A stretch of DNA of 9,184 nucleotides from Caldifarciminota bacterium (GTDB lineage: Bacteria; WOR-3; Hydrothermia; UBA1063; CAJXJZ01). The stretch is from NCBI GenBank assembly GCA_027073945.1, contig JALTEL010000205.1:1-9184 (forward strand), read 5' to 3'. The notes beneath the pieces are model-generated. The model searched no databases and had not been told where the DNA came from. It was given only the letters and a program-made list of their open reading frames with translations. Shown here one piece after another: positions 1-6,860 of the stretch. The translations under genes were made by a program, and so were the position numbers. Numbering within the stretch: the stretch's first letter is position 1; every line of letters starts with the position of its first letter.

Positions 1-869
1 ACTATTTTCCCCTTATATTGATAGCACGAAAACGTACCGATAGGAACGGCATCAATACCCTCAAATAGTGGGATAGCTCCAATTTCATGCAGTGCCCTTT
101 GAGTTAAGTCTTTGATTCCCTTGCCCATTCCACCTGTCGTTATCGTGACATGAGAATCGGAATGAAGCACATTTTTCAAGGCTTTCTCAAACACTTCAAT
201 ATTATCAGGAACATGGATTTTCTGCTCTACAATACCATAAGGCGATAATAATGCCTGGATTAATACAGGATGGCTGTTTCTTATCTTCCCTCTTTTTAAG
301 TGTTTTTCGCGGTACGTTTCGAGCTCATCTCCTGAGGAAACCACTGAGATGGATGGAAGAGAAAATACGTCTACAGTCTTCCTCCCATCCAGGGCCATGA
401 AGGCGACATGGATTGGATTGATCGCTTCGCCCCCCTTCAGAAATATTTGTCCCTTCGAAAAATCAGCGCCCTTTTTAAGAACCATCCTTTCCTGCTCCTG
501 ATATTTGTCTACCATTAGGTATTGATTCTTTACATGACACATCTCACTGGGAACAGTTTTTTGAGCCCCTTCTGGAAGAGGGGCGCCCGTCATAATGGGA
601 ATTGCTTCACCACTTGAAAGAGAGTAGGGCGCTTCATCGCCTGCAGTTATTGGTGAATTGCTAATGATCTTAAAAACAGATGTTTTTTCATCTGTTTTAC
701 CCAAGGCATAACCATCAAATCTTGACTGGGCAAAGGGAGGTGAATCATGATTAGCTTTCACGTTCCTATATGCAATTCGCCTGATGGATTTATAAATAGG
801 GATTGTCTCAGGTTTTGTCAATAATTTGATACCCCTGAGAATGTCCCATGCTTTTTGAAGTGATACCAT
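1..869 (-). CDS. moeA: MoeA-like molybdopterin molybdenumtransferase (C-terminus cut by window edge)
   Basis: I translated this reading frame by hand: it is open for 289 codons from an ATG at 869 and runs off the left edge, against about 400 residues for a full MoeA. MoeA proteins insert molybdate into adenylylated molybdopterin in the cytoplasm. Family landmarks occur in order: PPFAQSRFDGYAL near residue 45-57 (the DGYA motif), ITAGDEAP, GEAIPIMTGAPLPEG near 95-110 (the MTGAP loop), SVVSSGDEL near 190, RNSHPVLIQALL near 215, and TTGGMGKGIKDLT near 250. The last is the MoCF domain TSGGVSxGxxD motif in altered form. The following segment, where E. coli MoeA has PGKP with two conserved lysines, reads DAVPIGTFS and lacks both. 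The gene starts 1 nt after the mobB stop, so it is probably co-translated with mobB; an in-frame TTG at 881 is an alternative start. Family membership is secure, but catalytic competence is uncertain. Confidence 0.88.
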   Translation of the reverse strand, partial: MVSLQKAWDILRGIKLLTKPETIPIYKSIRRIAYRNVKANHDSPPFAQSRFDGYALGKTDEKTSVFKIISNSPITAGDEAPYSLSSGEAIPIMTGAPLPEGAQKTVPSEMCHVKNQYLMVDKYQEQERMVLKKGADFSKGQIFLKGGEAINPIHVAFMALDGRKTVDVFSLPSISVVSSGDELETYREKHLKRGKIRNSHPVLIQALLSPYGIVEQKIHVPDNIEVFEKALKNVLHSDSHVTITTGGMGKGIKDLTQRALHEIGAIPLFEGIDAVPIGTFSCYQYKGKI

Positions 870-870
870 T

Positions 871-1380
871 TTATCTTTCAAGTTTAAAAAAATTTAAGAC
901 AAATTTGAATAGTTTTTCTTTTTCATCAAATCTGAAAACAGGGCATTGAGAAACAAAGTGTTCATCAGACACAACGGCAATAACATTGTTGCTTTCCAAC
1001 CTTTTTATTTGCTTATCCATATTATCCAATGACTCACGTACAAGAACAATTTTAGGATAGAATTGATTGTCTTTAAAACCTTCTATAATTACAATGTGAT
1101 ATCCTTGGAAATAATAATCTATGTAAGGTTTTAATGAATCGCTTCTATCTTTTGGGGAATCTTCTATTACAACAACGTCCTCTGCAATAAGCAAGGTTCT
1201 TTCAACACCTGATTTATGTATGATAGCCGTGTCTTTCTTAATGTTATCGTAATATTTACCATGGTGATGCTTAATGTAACCTACCTTAAAGCCACTTTTT
1301 GTGAAAAGTGGAATAAATCCCCTTATAAATGTTGTTTTTCCTGTACCGGAAGGCGCGGAAAATAAAAGGGTGGGTATCAT
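871..1380 (-). CDS. mobB: MobB, molybdopterin-guanine dinucleotide biosynthesis adapter GTPase
   Basis: This is a 169-residue P-loop protein of normal MobB length. It begins with a beta strand and Walker A loop, SAPSGTGKTT at residues 8-17; the first glycine of the loop is alanine, an accepted variant. Next comes YIKHHHGKYYDN near 36-47, matching the IKHxHH segment of MobB, then KDTAIIHKSGV (the GKDS/AGA region) and VIIEGFKDNQFYPKIVLVR near 98-116, matching the family VEGFKxxxxPKI signature. MobB binds GTP and assists MobA in converting Mo-molybdopterin to the guanine dinucleotide cofactor. I chose the ATG at 1380, which overlaps the mobA stop as TGATG. A TTG directly before it at 1383 would add one residue. 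The gene lies between mobA and moeA with almost no spacing, consistent with one operon. Confidence 0.92.
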   Translation of the reverse strand: MIPTLLFSAPSGTGKTTFIRGFIPLFTKSGFKVGYIKHHHGKYYDNIKKDTAIIHKSGVERTLLIAEDVVVIEDSPKDRSDSLKPYIDYYFQGYHIVIIEGFKDNQFYPKIVLVRESLDNMDKQIKRLESNNVIAVVSDEHFVSQCPVFRFDEKEKLFKFVLNFFKLER

Positions 1381-1988
1381 CAAAAACTTTCAATAAGTTC
1401 TTGTTTTGTGTTGATATTTCTAAACATCTTTTCTTCCATTCCATACTTCTTTATTTCATCTACAGGGATGGTTAGAACGTCAGCCTTCGGGAAAAAGTCT
1501 ATTATCTTGTTTTGATTTTTTAAGATGTTTTCTTTAATGGTTTCCCGAAGGGTTTTTTTATAAATTGCATGCAAAGTTTCATATCCTTTAGAACCCTTTG
1601 GGATAATTATATCATATCCGTTGATTAATTTTAACATAAATTCTACAAAGCCATCATTTATAAAAGGCATATCACATGCCGTTACAAAAATATATGTGCT
1701 TTGTACATGATGCAAGGCCGTGTAAATTCCACCTAATGCGCCATGGGCTGGATATATGTCCGAAACAACATTTGTATCTGGGCCAAGAATTGTTTTAAGA
1801 GGTTGCAATAATTTCTTGCTTGTAACCACAAGGGTGTGTTTAAAATGCCTTTTTAAGACATTGAGGGGAAATTCGATTAAGTATGAGTGCCCAATTTTCA
1901 GGGTTGCTTTATCTCTACCCATCCTCTTGCTTTTTCCGCCAGCTAAAATGACACCCGTTATGTCTTTAGTGTTTCTTTCAAAGATCAT
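1380..1988 (-). CDS. mobA: MobA, molybdenum cofactor guanylyltransferase
   Basis: The 202-residue product is a nucleotidyltransferase-fold enzyme that transfers GMP from GTP to Mo-molybdopterin, giving the guanine dinucleotide cofactor in the cytoplasm. Visible motifs are the nucleotide-binding loop LAGGKSKRMGRDKA at 15-28 with its conserved Lys27, the YPAHGALGGIYTAL segment at 79-92, TACDMP at 103-108 with the metal-binding Asp106, and the closing NINT at 191-194 before a final helix. These match MobA (about 195-200 residues) better than other sugar or CTP nucleotidyltransferases. The ATG at 1988 is the only plausible start upstream of the LAGG loop, yet no ribosome binding site precedes it, and a strong -10 box lies just 12-17 nt upstream. 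It is first in a mobA-mobB-moeA cluster. Confidence 0.93.
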   Translation of the reverse strand: MIFERNTKDITGVILAGGKSKRMGRDKATLKIGHSYLIEFPLNVLKRHFKHTLVVTSKKLLQPLKTILGPDTNVVSDIYPAHGALGGIYTALHHVQSTYIFVTACDMPFINDGFVEFMLKLINGYDIIIPKGSKGYETLHAIYKKTLRETIKENILKNQNKIIDFFPKADVLTIPVDEIKKYGMEEKMFRNINTKQELIESF

Positions 1989-1999
1989 TTCAACTATAT

Positions 2000-2008
2000 A
2001 TTATAGCA
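2000..2008 (-). promoter_or_regulatory. Extended -10 promoter for mobA-mobB-moeA
   Basis: On the minus strand the sequence reads TGCTATAAT: a perfect TATAAT at 2005-2000 preceded by the TGn extension at 2008-2006. The -35 region is weak; the best candidates are ACTTTT with a 17-nt spacer or TTTTCA with a 15-nt spacer. An extended -10 can compensate for a poor -35. The predicted transcription start, about 7 nt downstream, falls near 1993, only about 5 nt from the mobA ATG. Confidence 0.6.
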
Positions 2009-2038
2009 AATAACTCATGTTGAAAAGTATTGACGGAC

Positions 2039-2067
2039 TTGACGAAGAAGATATCTGCAAATAAAAT
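2039..2067 (+). promoter_or_regulatory. Sigma70-type promoter for the metallophosphoesterase gene
   Basis: TTGACG at 2039-2044 and TAAAAT at 2062-2067 are separated by exactly 17 nt, matching five of six consensus bases in each box. The expected transcription start is near 2074, giving a leader of about 19 nt that contains the GAGGTG ribosome binding site at 2082-2087. A second TTGACG at 2030-2035 sits 9 nt upstream in the same orientation and is too far from this -10 box to be its -35. Confidence 0.65.
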
Positions 2068-2092
2068 TTGATCAAAAAGGTGAGGTGAATCA

Positions 2093-2587
2093 ATGAGCGT
2101 TATAGGGGTTTTGTCTGACACACACATGAAAGAACCTGATGCAGGGCTCAAATCTATTTTTGAAACAGGGCCGTTTCAACATGTCAATATTATTATTCAT
2201 TCCGGAGATTTTACTTCCATAAAAGTTGTGGAATTCCTCGAGGGGTTGAATCTCTTTTATGGGGTGCAGGGAAACATGGACGACGATGATATAAGGGAGA
2301 AACTTCCTTTAAAAAGAATAATCAAAGTTGATGGGTTGCGTATCGGGGTCACACATGGCTGGGGGTCACCTCATAACCTTGAGAAGAGGGTCTTTGAGTA
2401 TTTTAATGATCCGACACTTAGTTGTATTGTATATGGCCACTCCCATGTGGCTAAAAGTAATTTTATAGGAAAGACACTGATGTTTAATCCCGGTTCTTAC
2501 AAGGGTAGTTTCCTGTCATTTAAGGGAAGCGTTGGAAAGCTTTATATTGAAGGGGGAGTGATTCGAGGTGAAATCATCGAGGTCTGA
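2093..2587 (+). CDS. YfcE/MJ0936-family metallophosphoesterase
   Basis: This is a 164-residue calcineurin-like phosphoesterase with all metal-binding motifs intact: SDTH at 8-11 (Asp9, His11), HSGD at 36-39 (Asp39), GNMD at 60-63 (Asn61), THGW at 87-90 (His88) and GHSH at 115-118 (His116, His118), followed by FNPGS at 131-135. The length and motif set fit the compact two-metal YfcE/MJ0936 phosphodiesterases, which cleave phosphodiester bonds in vitro; the physiological substrate is generally unknown. There is no signal peptide, so it is probably cytosolic. The ATG at 2093 follows GAGGTG with a 5-nt gap, a strong ribosome binding site. It is transcribed alone, divergently from mobA and convergently with the histidine kinase gene, so neighbouring genes do not point to a specific role. 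Confidence 0.9.
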   Translation: MSVIGVLSDTHMKEPDAGLKSIFETGPFQHVNIIIHSGDFTSIKVVEFLEGLNLFYGVQGNMDDDDIREKLPLKRIIKVDGLRIGVTHGWGSPHNLEKRVFEYFNDPTLSCIVYGHSHVAKSNFIGKTLMFNPGSYKGSFLSFKGSVGKLYIEGGVIRGEIIEV

Positions 2588-2627
2588 TTTTTTCATGGGT
2601 TTAAATAGTCGGATAATATATATTATG

Positions 2628-4148
2628 TTAACTTGCATTATCATAAGGCAAAATAATTCGGGCAGTTGTTCCTTCCCCCTTTTCACTTTCAAGGATAAGT
2701 GTTCCTCCCATTTCCTTTATAAGGTGTAGGGAAACGGACAAACCAAGCCCAGTTCCTTTTCCAGGTTCTTTAGTCGTAAAAAATGGATCAAAAACATGCT
2801 GAAGGTCCTTGCTCTTGATTCCCTTTCCAGTATCTTTAACTGTTATAATGACATAAGAGTTGGGTGGAGAACTACAGACCACGTCAAAAAATCTTTTATA
2901 GGTAGGATTTAATGTGGATTCTATATTTATAATAACTTCTACCCTTCCCTTTTTCTCAATACTGTCTATGGCATTGCTTAAAAGATTAAGCATGACCTGC
3001 TGAAATCTATTTGCATCAATGATGACCTTGACACGCTTCTGGGGGTAATCTCTGATAATTTCTATTTCTTTTTCATTCATCCTCAAAAAAACGAGATCTA
3101 TTGTTTTTTCAATCACTTCTATTAAGTTTGCAGGATTAAAGCTTAACCTTTCCTCTTTTCTGGAAAAATCTAAGATATTTCTGATAATGTTATGAATTCT
3201 TTTTGTGTCAATTTCAATTCTCGAAATGTAATCGGTAAGCTCAGAGTCCCTTGATATCAGTGAATTATCCTTGATAAGCGAGAGGTATCCCTGGATATTA
3301 TTTAAAGGGTTTCCAATTTCATGTGCGATCCCTGCGGATAATTCACCAATGGATATGAGTTTTTCAAATTTTGACATTTCCTGGTGATATTCTGCAATTA
3401 ACGTATTCAGTTTGTGAAGTTCTGAAATTTTATCTGTTAATAAAGTCTTTTGATAATCAATACGTTGCAATAGATCGTTAAAGCTGTTTATTAAGTAGTT
3501 AAATTCCCTCAGAAAAGGCCCTTCAAGTTTCTTACGGTTTCCTTCTTTTATTTCATTGATGGCATATATAATCTTATCCACTGGTTTGATAATCGTTGTT
3601 TTCAAAGAAGTATTCAAAAGGATAATAATAAGGACAGTTGTCAATAGAACAATATAGAGAAGGATTTTTCTCAAGCGTGCTAAATCATTATTTAAAGACC
3701 TCAGATCCTTACCGATTAAATAAAGTTTATCTTTTTGATAACTTGATGGAATAAGCCCATAAATTTTAACGTAATTTGTAAATAATTTCCCTTTTTTAAG
3801 AATGAACACGTGATCTGATTTAAGTTTCTTAACAGGAATATCTTTAGGGGGCCTCCCGCCTGATATAAATTTGTAGTTTTTATCAAGAACCCACAGGCTA
3901 TCGAAATTGAAGGAATTTTTAAGTTTTGTAAGCATTTCCTCTTCAGACGGAAATTGATCCAGAAAGGCCCTGTATGAAAGAAGGTGTTTTTTTTCTTTAA
4001 GAATCAAGGAAGATTCAAACAACTTATAGGCCGCGCTACCCATCAACAGACTTGAAAACAAAGCAACAATGAAAATCTTAAGTATGATTTCAAATTTAAT
4101 CCCAAAATCGATGGATTTAAAAAGGATATGTCTTTTTTTGCCTTTCAA
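2628..4148 (-). CDS. Membrane sensor histidine kinase (NtrB-like core, HAMP linker)
   Basis: The 506-residue product has a transmembrane helix near 19-41, an extracytoplasmic sensor region of about 115 residues (42-159), a second helix near 160-182 and a HAMP-like linker at about 183-236. A short coiled coil follows, then a HisKA domain with SAGIAHEIGNPL at 271-282 (phosphoacceptor His276) and a HATPase domain. The ATPase motifs are complete: N box with Asn392, DTGKGI at 439-444, FDPFFTTK at 453-460 and GKGTGLGL at 463-470. The HEIGNPL form is typical of kinases paired with NtrC-type regulators. The sensor segment contains LWVLDKNYKFISGG, which resembles a Cache/PAS-like strand pair, but the ligand is unknown. 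I use the TTG start at 4148: the next Met, at residue 36, lies within the first membrane helix, and GGGGGA lies 10 nt upstream. The gene is 7 nt after pilD and last in its block; no response regulator gene is adjacent. Confidence 0.92.
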   Translation of the reverse strand: MKGKKRHILFKSIDFGIKFEIILKIFIVALFSSLLMGSAAYKLFESSLILKEKKHLLSYRAFLDQFPSEEEMLTKLKNSFNFDSLWVLDKNYKFISGGRPPKDIPVKKLKSDHVFILKKGKLFTNYVKIYGLIPSSYQKDKLYLIGKDLRSLNNDLARLRKILLYIVLLTTVLIIILLNTSLKTTIIKPVDKIIYAINEIKEGNRKKLEGPFLREFNYLINSFNDLLQRIDYQKTLLTDKISELHKLNTLIAEYHQEMSKFEKLISIGELSAGIAHEIGNPLNNIQGYLSLIKDNSLISRDSELTDYISRIEIDTKRIHNIIRNILDFSRKEERLSFNPANLIEVIEKTIDLVFLRMNEKEIEIIRDYPQKRVKVIIDANRFQQVMLNLLSNAIDSIEKKGRVEVIINIESTLNPTYKRFFDVVCSSPPNSYVIITVKDTGKGIKSKDLQHVFDPFFTTKEPGKGTGLGLSVSLHLIKEMGGTLILESEKGEGTTARIILPYDNAS

Positions 4149-4155
4149 TGATTAT

Positions 4156-4947
4156 TTATCCCCCTACCCTGCTGAGGTTCAAATACCAGTGAACCAATTC
4201 TGGACCCATAAAAAGATAGAGAATGGCGCCTAAAGATAAAAAAGGGCCGAATGGAATGGCAAATTTTGTGTCTTTTTTAAAGACAATAATGACAATAATA
4301 CCAATAAGGGCCCCGATAAGAGAACTTGAAAGGATTACGAATGGCATTCCCTGCCATCCCAGAAAGGCCCCAATCATGGCAATCAATTTTATATCTCCAC
4401 CACCCATTCCCTCTTTATGCGCAACTTTTTCATAGACAAATGCTACCAGAAAAAGGAATCCTCCCCCAATAAAAATGCCCAAAATAGATTGAAGGGGATC
4501 AACTTCTTTTACAAAGAATGAAGCAATAAAACCCACAACAATCCCGGGAAGACTTAACCGGTCGGGAATGATTTTGTGGTCCAGATCAATAAAGGATATA
4601 ACGATTAAAATTGAGCTGAAAGTGACGTATGCGAGGGTGGTATAAGACCATCCAAATTTATAAAATAATAAAACATAAAGCAGGGTATTCGAAAATTCAA
4701 CCAGGGGGTATTTGGGTGAAATGGGAGCATGGCAGTGACGACATTTCCCGCGCAGAAAGAGGTAACTCAGGATGGGAATATTGTCATAGAAGGCAATGGG
4801 TGCCCCGCAATTCGGACAGTGAGACCCTGGAAAAACAATTGATTGAGATCTAGGTATGCGGTAAATACAGACATTCAGAAAGCTTCCAATAACCGCGCCA
4901 AGAAATCCCGCAATGATATATCCAGATAATTGCGTGAAATTATCCAC
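4156..4947 (-). CDS. pilD: Prepilin peptidase / N-methyltransferase (PilD/GspO family)
   Basis: This is a 263-residue inner-membrane aspartic protease that removes the leader of type IV prepilins or type II secretion pseudopilins and methylates the new N-terminus. Residues 1-30 hold the first membrane helix ending in GSFLNVCIYRIP, a family signature. The cytoplasmic zinc-binding loop follows, with paired cysteines CPNC at 44-47 and CRHC at 69-72, then SPKYPLVE at 77-84. The catalytic aspartates are in FIDLDHKIIPD at 119-129 (probably Asp121) and GGGD at 182-185 (Asp185). Six or seven further hydrophobic helices fill the rest. The length is normal and nothing is missing. The GTG start at 4947 overlaps the upstream gene by 8 nt, with AGAGAG about 10 nt before it, suggesting translational coupling. 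No pilin gene is in view, so the substrate is not identified here. Confidence 0.95.
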   Translation of the reverse strand: MDNFTQLSGYIIAGFLGAVIGSFLNVCIYRIPRSQSIVFPGSHCPNCGAPIAFYDNIPILSYLFLRGKCRHCHAPISPKYPLVEFSNTLLYVLLFYKFGWSYTTLAYVTFSSILIVISFIDLDHKIIPDRLSLPGIVVGFIASFFVKEVDPLQSILGIFIGGGFLFLVAFVYEKVAHKEGMGGGDIKLIAMIGAFLGWQGMPFVILSSSLIGALIGIIVIIVFKKDTKFAIPFGPFLSLGAILYLFMGPELVHWYLNLSRVGG

Positions 4948-6844
4948 CGGATACCGCTCTCTTTATCTCTAATAATTTTTCCTTTACCTTCTCCGCTCTT
5001 GGTGAGTTGGGTGCGTTTTTCAGCCCCAGCTCAAGAGCCCTTATCGCCTTGAGGGGTTGATGTAAGTTTTCATAATAAATCATTGCCATGGTTTCATAGG
5101 GGCTTAAAACCCGGGGGGTCAGTTTAACACATTTTTTAAGTTCCTGAAGAGCTTCTTTAAACCTTCCCCATTGATAATAGTTATAGGCCAACCTGAAATG
5201 CCAGTTTGAATTACCTGAACTGATCCGAAGAAGTTCTTTATAGATAGATTCAGATTTCGCATATTCCTCCATGGCTGTATATAACATGGCAAGGTTGATT
5301 TTCACCTTGATATTGTTTGGGTCATAATAGAGGGCTTTCTCATATTCCTTCAGGGCATTTCTGTAGTCTTTGAGGTGAAAGTAACAGATCCCGAGATTAT
5401 TATGTGCGAGGTAATCATATGGTTGAATTTGAATTGTCTCACTCAATATTTTTTTGGCGATTCCATATTGGCCCATTTTCATGAAGACAAGTGCAGCACC
5501 ATGCTGGGCGGCTGGGGCGTGGGGATACTTCTCATAGGCATCCATCCAGAGGGTTCGGGTATTTTTCCATACCCTATTCTGTTTTATCGTCATATAACTG
5601 TATCCTGCGGCTAAAAGGATAAATATTGTGACCGATAAAACCTTGAAAAACTCCTTTGTAAATCTTTCGTGTCGAAGAAACATAAACCATGTAAAAAAAA
5701 TGCCCACTAAAAGGGTGTAGGAAAAAGAGGCCAACAGGTCATAACGATCCGCAAGGATGGTACTGATGGGGATAATGTTTGCATAAGGGAGAAGTTGAAT
5801 ATAAAACCAGAATACAAGAAAGGTCAGAACCGTAAACCTTTTGTAGCACCAGATTCCTATCCACAGGATAAGGGCATTTAGGGCAATCACGATAAAGGTC
5901 CATACGCTCAATGGGTGGGGAGGCAACCAGATGGTATATGCGGCAGAGAAGTTAATGGTAGCCACACAGAGCTTGATGTAATTTAAAAAAATGTAAAAAG
6001 ACACGAGAAAATTTGTCCAGAAGGTCCCTCCCCTATATGGTTTGATACCCCCTGCCTGTTTCATGACGGTCATCAAGATAAAAACAGCAATCCCGGCAAT
6101 AACGACAGAAGGGATAATAAAGACGAGAAGCTTTTTGACCTCCCGCGGATTATAACAGACTTCAAACAGCAGGATAATGGCGGGCATAACAACGGCCGAG
6201 GGTTTGGACAAGACCGCGAGGACAAAGGCGATAAAGGACCAGAGATACATCTGTAGCGCGTGTTTTTCCCCTTCCCTTCCCTTTAAATAAAAATAGAGAG
6301 CGGCAAAGAAAAACCATAACAGCAGAACCTCCTTCCGCGCGGAGATCCACGCTACGGACTCTACATGAACCGGGTGGACTGCAAAGATAATCGTAGAAAA
6401 AAGAGCGATAAGACGTCGTTTCGGCGAGCTCCATGGGCCAAGAAAGTAGAGAAGCCTTTCAGTAAAAAGGAAGAGGAACAAAATCCCTAAGTAGTAGTAA
6501 ATTACATTAAAAAAATGATAGCAAAAAGGGTTTCTCTTGCAAAACAGGTAATCCAGCATAAAACTGACCCGTCTCACAGGTTGATAAGTGCTCCCACGGT
6601 GAAAGGTGAAAATGGTTTTAATATTTTTAAGGCTGGGAGTTCTGATTAGGGTATCTGTATAAACAGCGATATCGTCCCAGGTTGTGAATCGGTTTTTGAA
6701 GGTATTGGAATAGACTCCAAAAACGAGAACCGTCAGGATCAGAAATGAGACAAGCGTCATCTTGGATGGATTGTTGAGAATCTCCCGAAATCCGCTTCCT
6801 CTATCATGATCATTATGGATTTTTCGTTTTTCCTTATGATTCAT
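4940..6844 (-). CDS. TMTC-like polytopic membrane protein with C-terminal TPR repeats (probable GT-C glycosyltransferase)
   Basis: The 634-residue product has a basic cytoplasmic N-terminus, about eleven predicted membrane helices between residues 30 and 420, and a soluble C-terminal region of about five TPR units (about 445-475, 479-511, 513-545, 547-579, 582-612). The first loop contains TTWDDIAVY at 54-62; an acidic pair in the first external loop is the hallmark of lipid-linked GT-C enzymes such as PMT and oligosaccharyltransferases. QPVRRVSFMLDYLF at 88-101 and FAVHPVHVESVAWISARKEV at 154-173 match the bacterial TMTC-like family, whose animal relatives are O-mannosyltransferases. Bacterial members are mostly uncharacterised, so sugar donor and acceptor are unknown. 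The ATG at 6844 follows AAGGAA with a 6-nt gap. It starts 16 nt after asnB and overlaps pilD by 8 nt, a context that suggests glycan transfer to a surface or pilus protein. Confidence 0.82.
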   Translation of the reverse strand: MNHKEKRKIHNDHDRGSGFREILNNPSKMTLVSFLILTVLVFGVYSNTFKNRFTTWDDIAVYTDTLIRTPSLKNIKTIFTFHRGSTYQPVRRVSFMLDYLFCKRNPFCYHFFNVIYYYLGILFLFLFTERLLYFLGPWSSPKRRLIALFSTIIFAVHPVHVESVAWISARKEVLLLWFFFAALYFYLKGREGEKHALQMYLWSFIAFVLAVLSKPSAVVMPAIILLFEVCYNPREVKKLLVFIIPSVVIAGIAVFILMTVMKQAGGIKPYRGGTFWTNFLVSFYIFLNYIKLCVATINFSAAYTIWLPPHPLSVWTFIVIALNALILWIGIWCYKRFTVLTFLVFWFYIQLLPYANIIPISTILADRYDLLASFSYTLLVGIFFTWFMFLRHERFTKEFFKVLSVTIFILLAAGYSYMTIKQNRVWKNTRTLWMDAYEKYPHAPAAQHGAALVFMKMGQYGIAKKILSETIQIQPYDYLAHNNLGICYFHLKDYRNALKEYEKALYYDPNNIKVKINLAMLYTAMEEYAKSESIYKELLRISSGNSNWHFRLAYNYYQWGRFKEALQELKKCVKLTPRVLSPYETMAMIYYENLHQPLKAIRALELGLKNAPNSPRAEKVKEKLLEIKRAVSGG

Positions 6845-6860
6845 CTGATATTCCTTTTCT

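Noticed and set aside
1381..1383. TTG immediately upstream of the mobB ATG as an alternative start.
   Set aside because: It adds only one residue; the ATG with a TGATG overlap is the simpler choice, though TTG cannot be excluded.
1756..2013. Plus-strand open frame of 85 codons opposite the start of mobA.
   Set aside because: Antisense to conserved mobA motifs, with no recognisable product or ribosome binding site.
2571..2593. Possible intrinsic terminator: AAATCA pairing with TGATTT followed by TTTC at the end of the phosphoesterase gene.
   Set aside because: The stem is 6 bp with only one G-C pair and an 8-nt loop, and it overlaps the stop codon; too unstable to call.
2628..4148. The kinase as PrsK of the exosortase A/PEP-CTERM system or as PilS.
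   Set aside because: Only two membrane helices flanking one external domain plus a HAMP linker are visible, unlike the multi-helix N-terminal region expected for either; no partner regulator is adjacent.
6162..6434. Open frame of 90 codons on the minus strand within the GT-C/TPR gene.
   Set aside because: It lies wholly inside a well-supported gene in another frame, and its arginine- and cysteine-rich product shows no domain; treated as a shadow.
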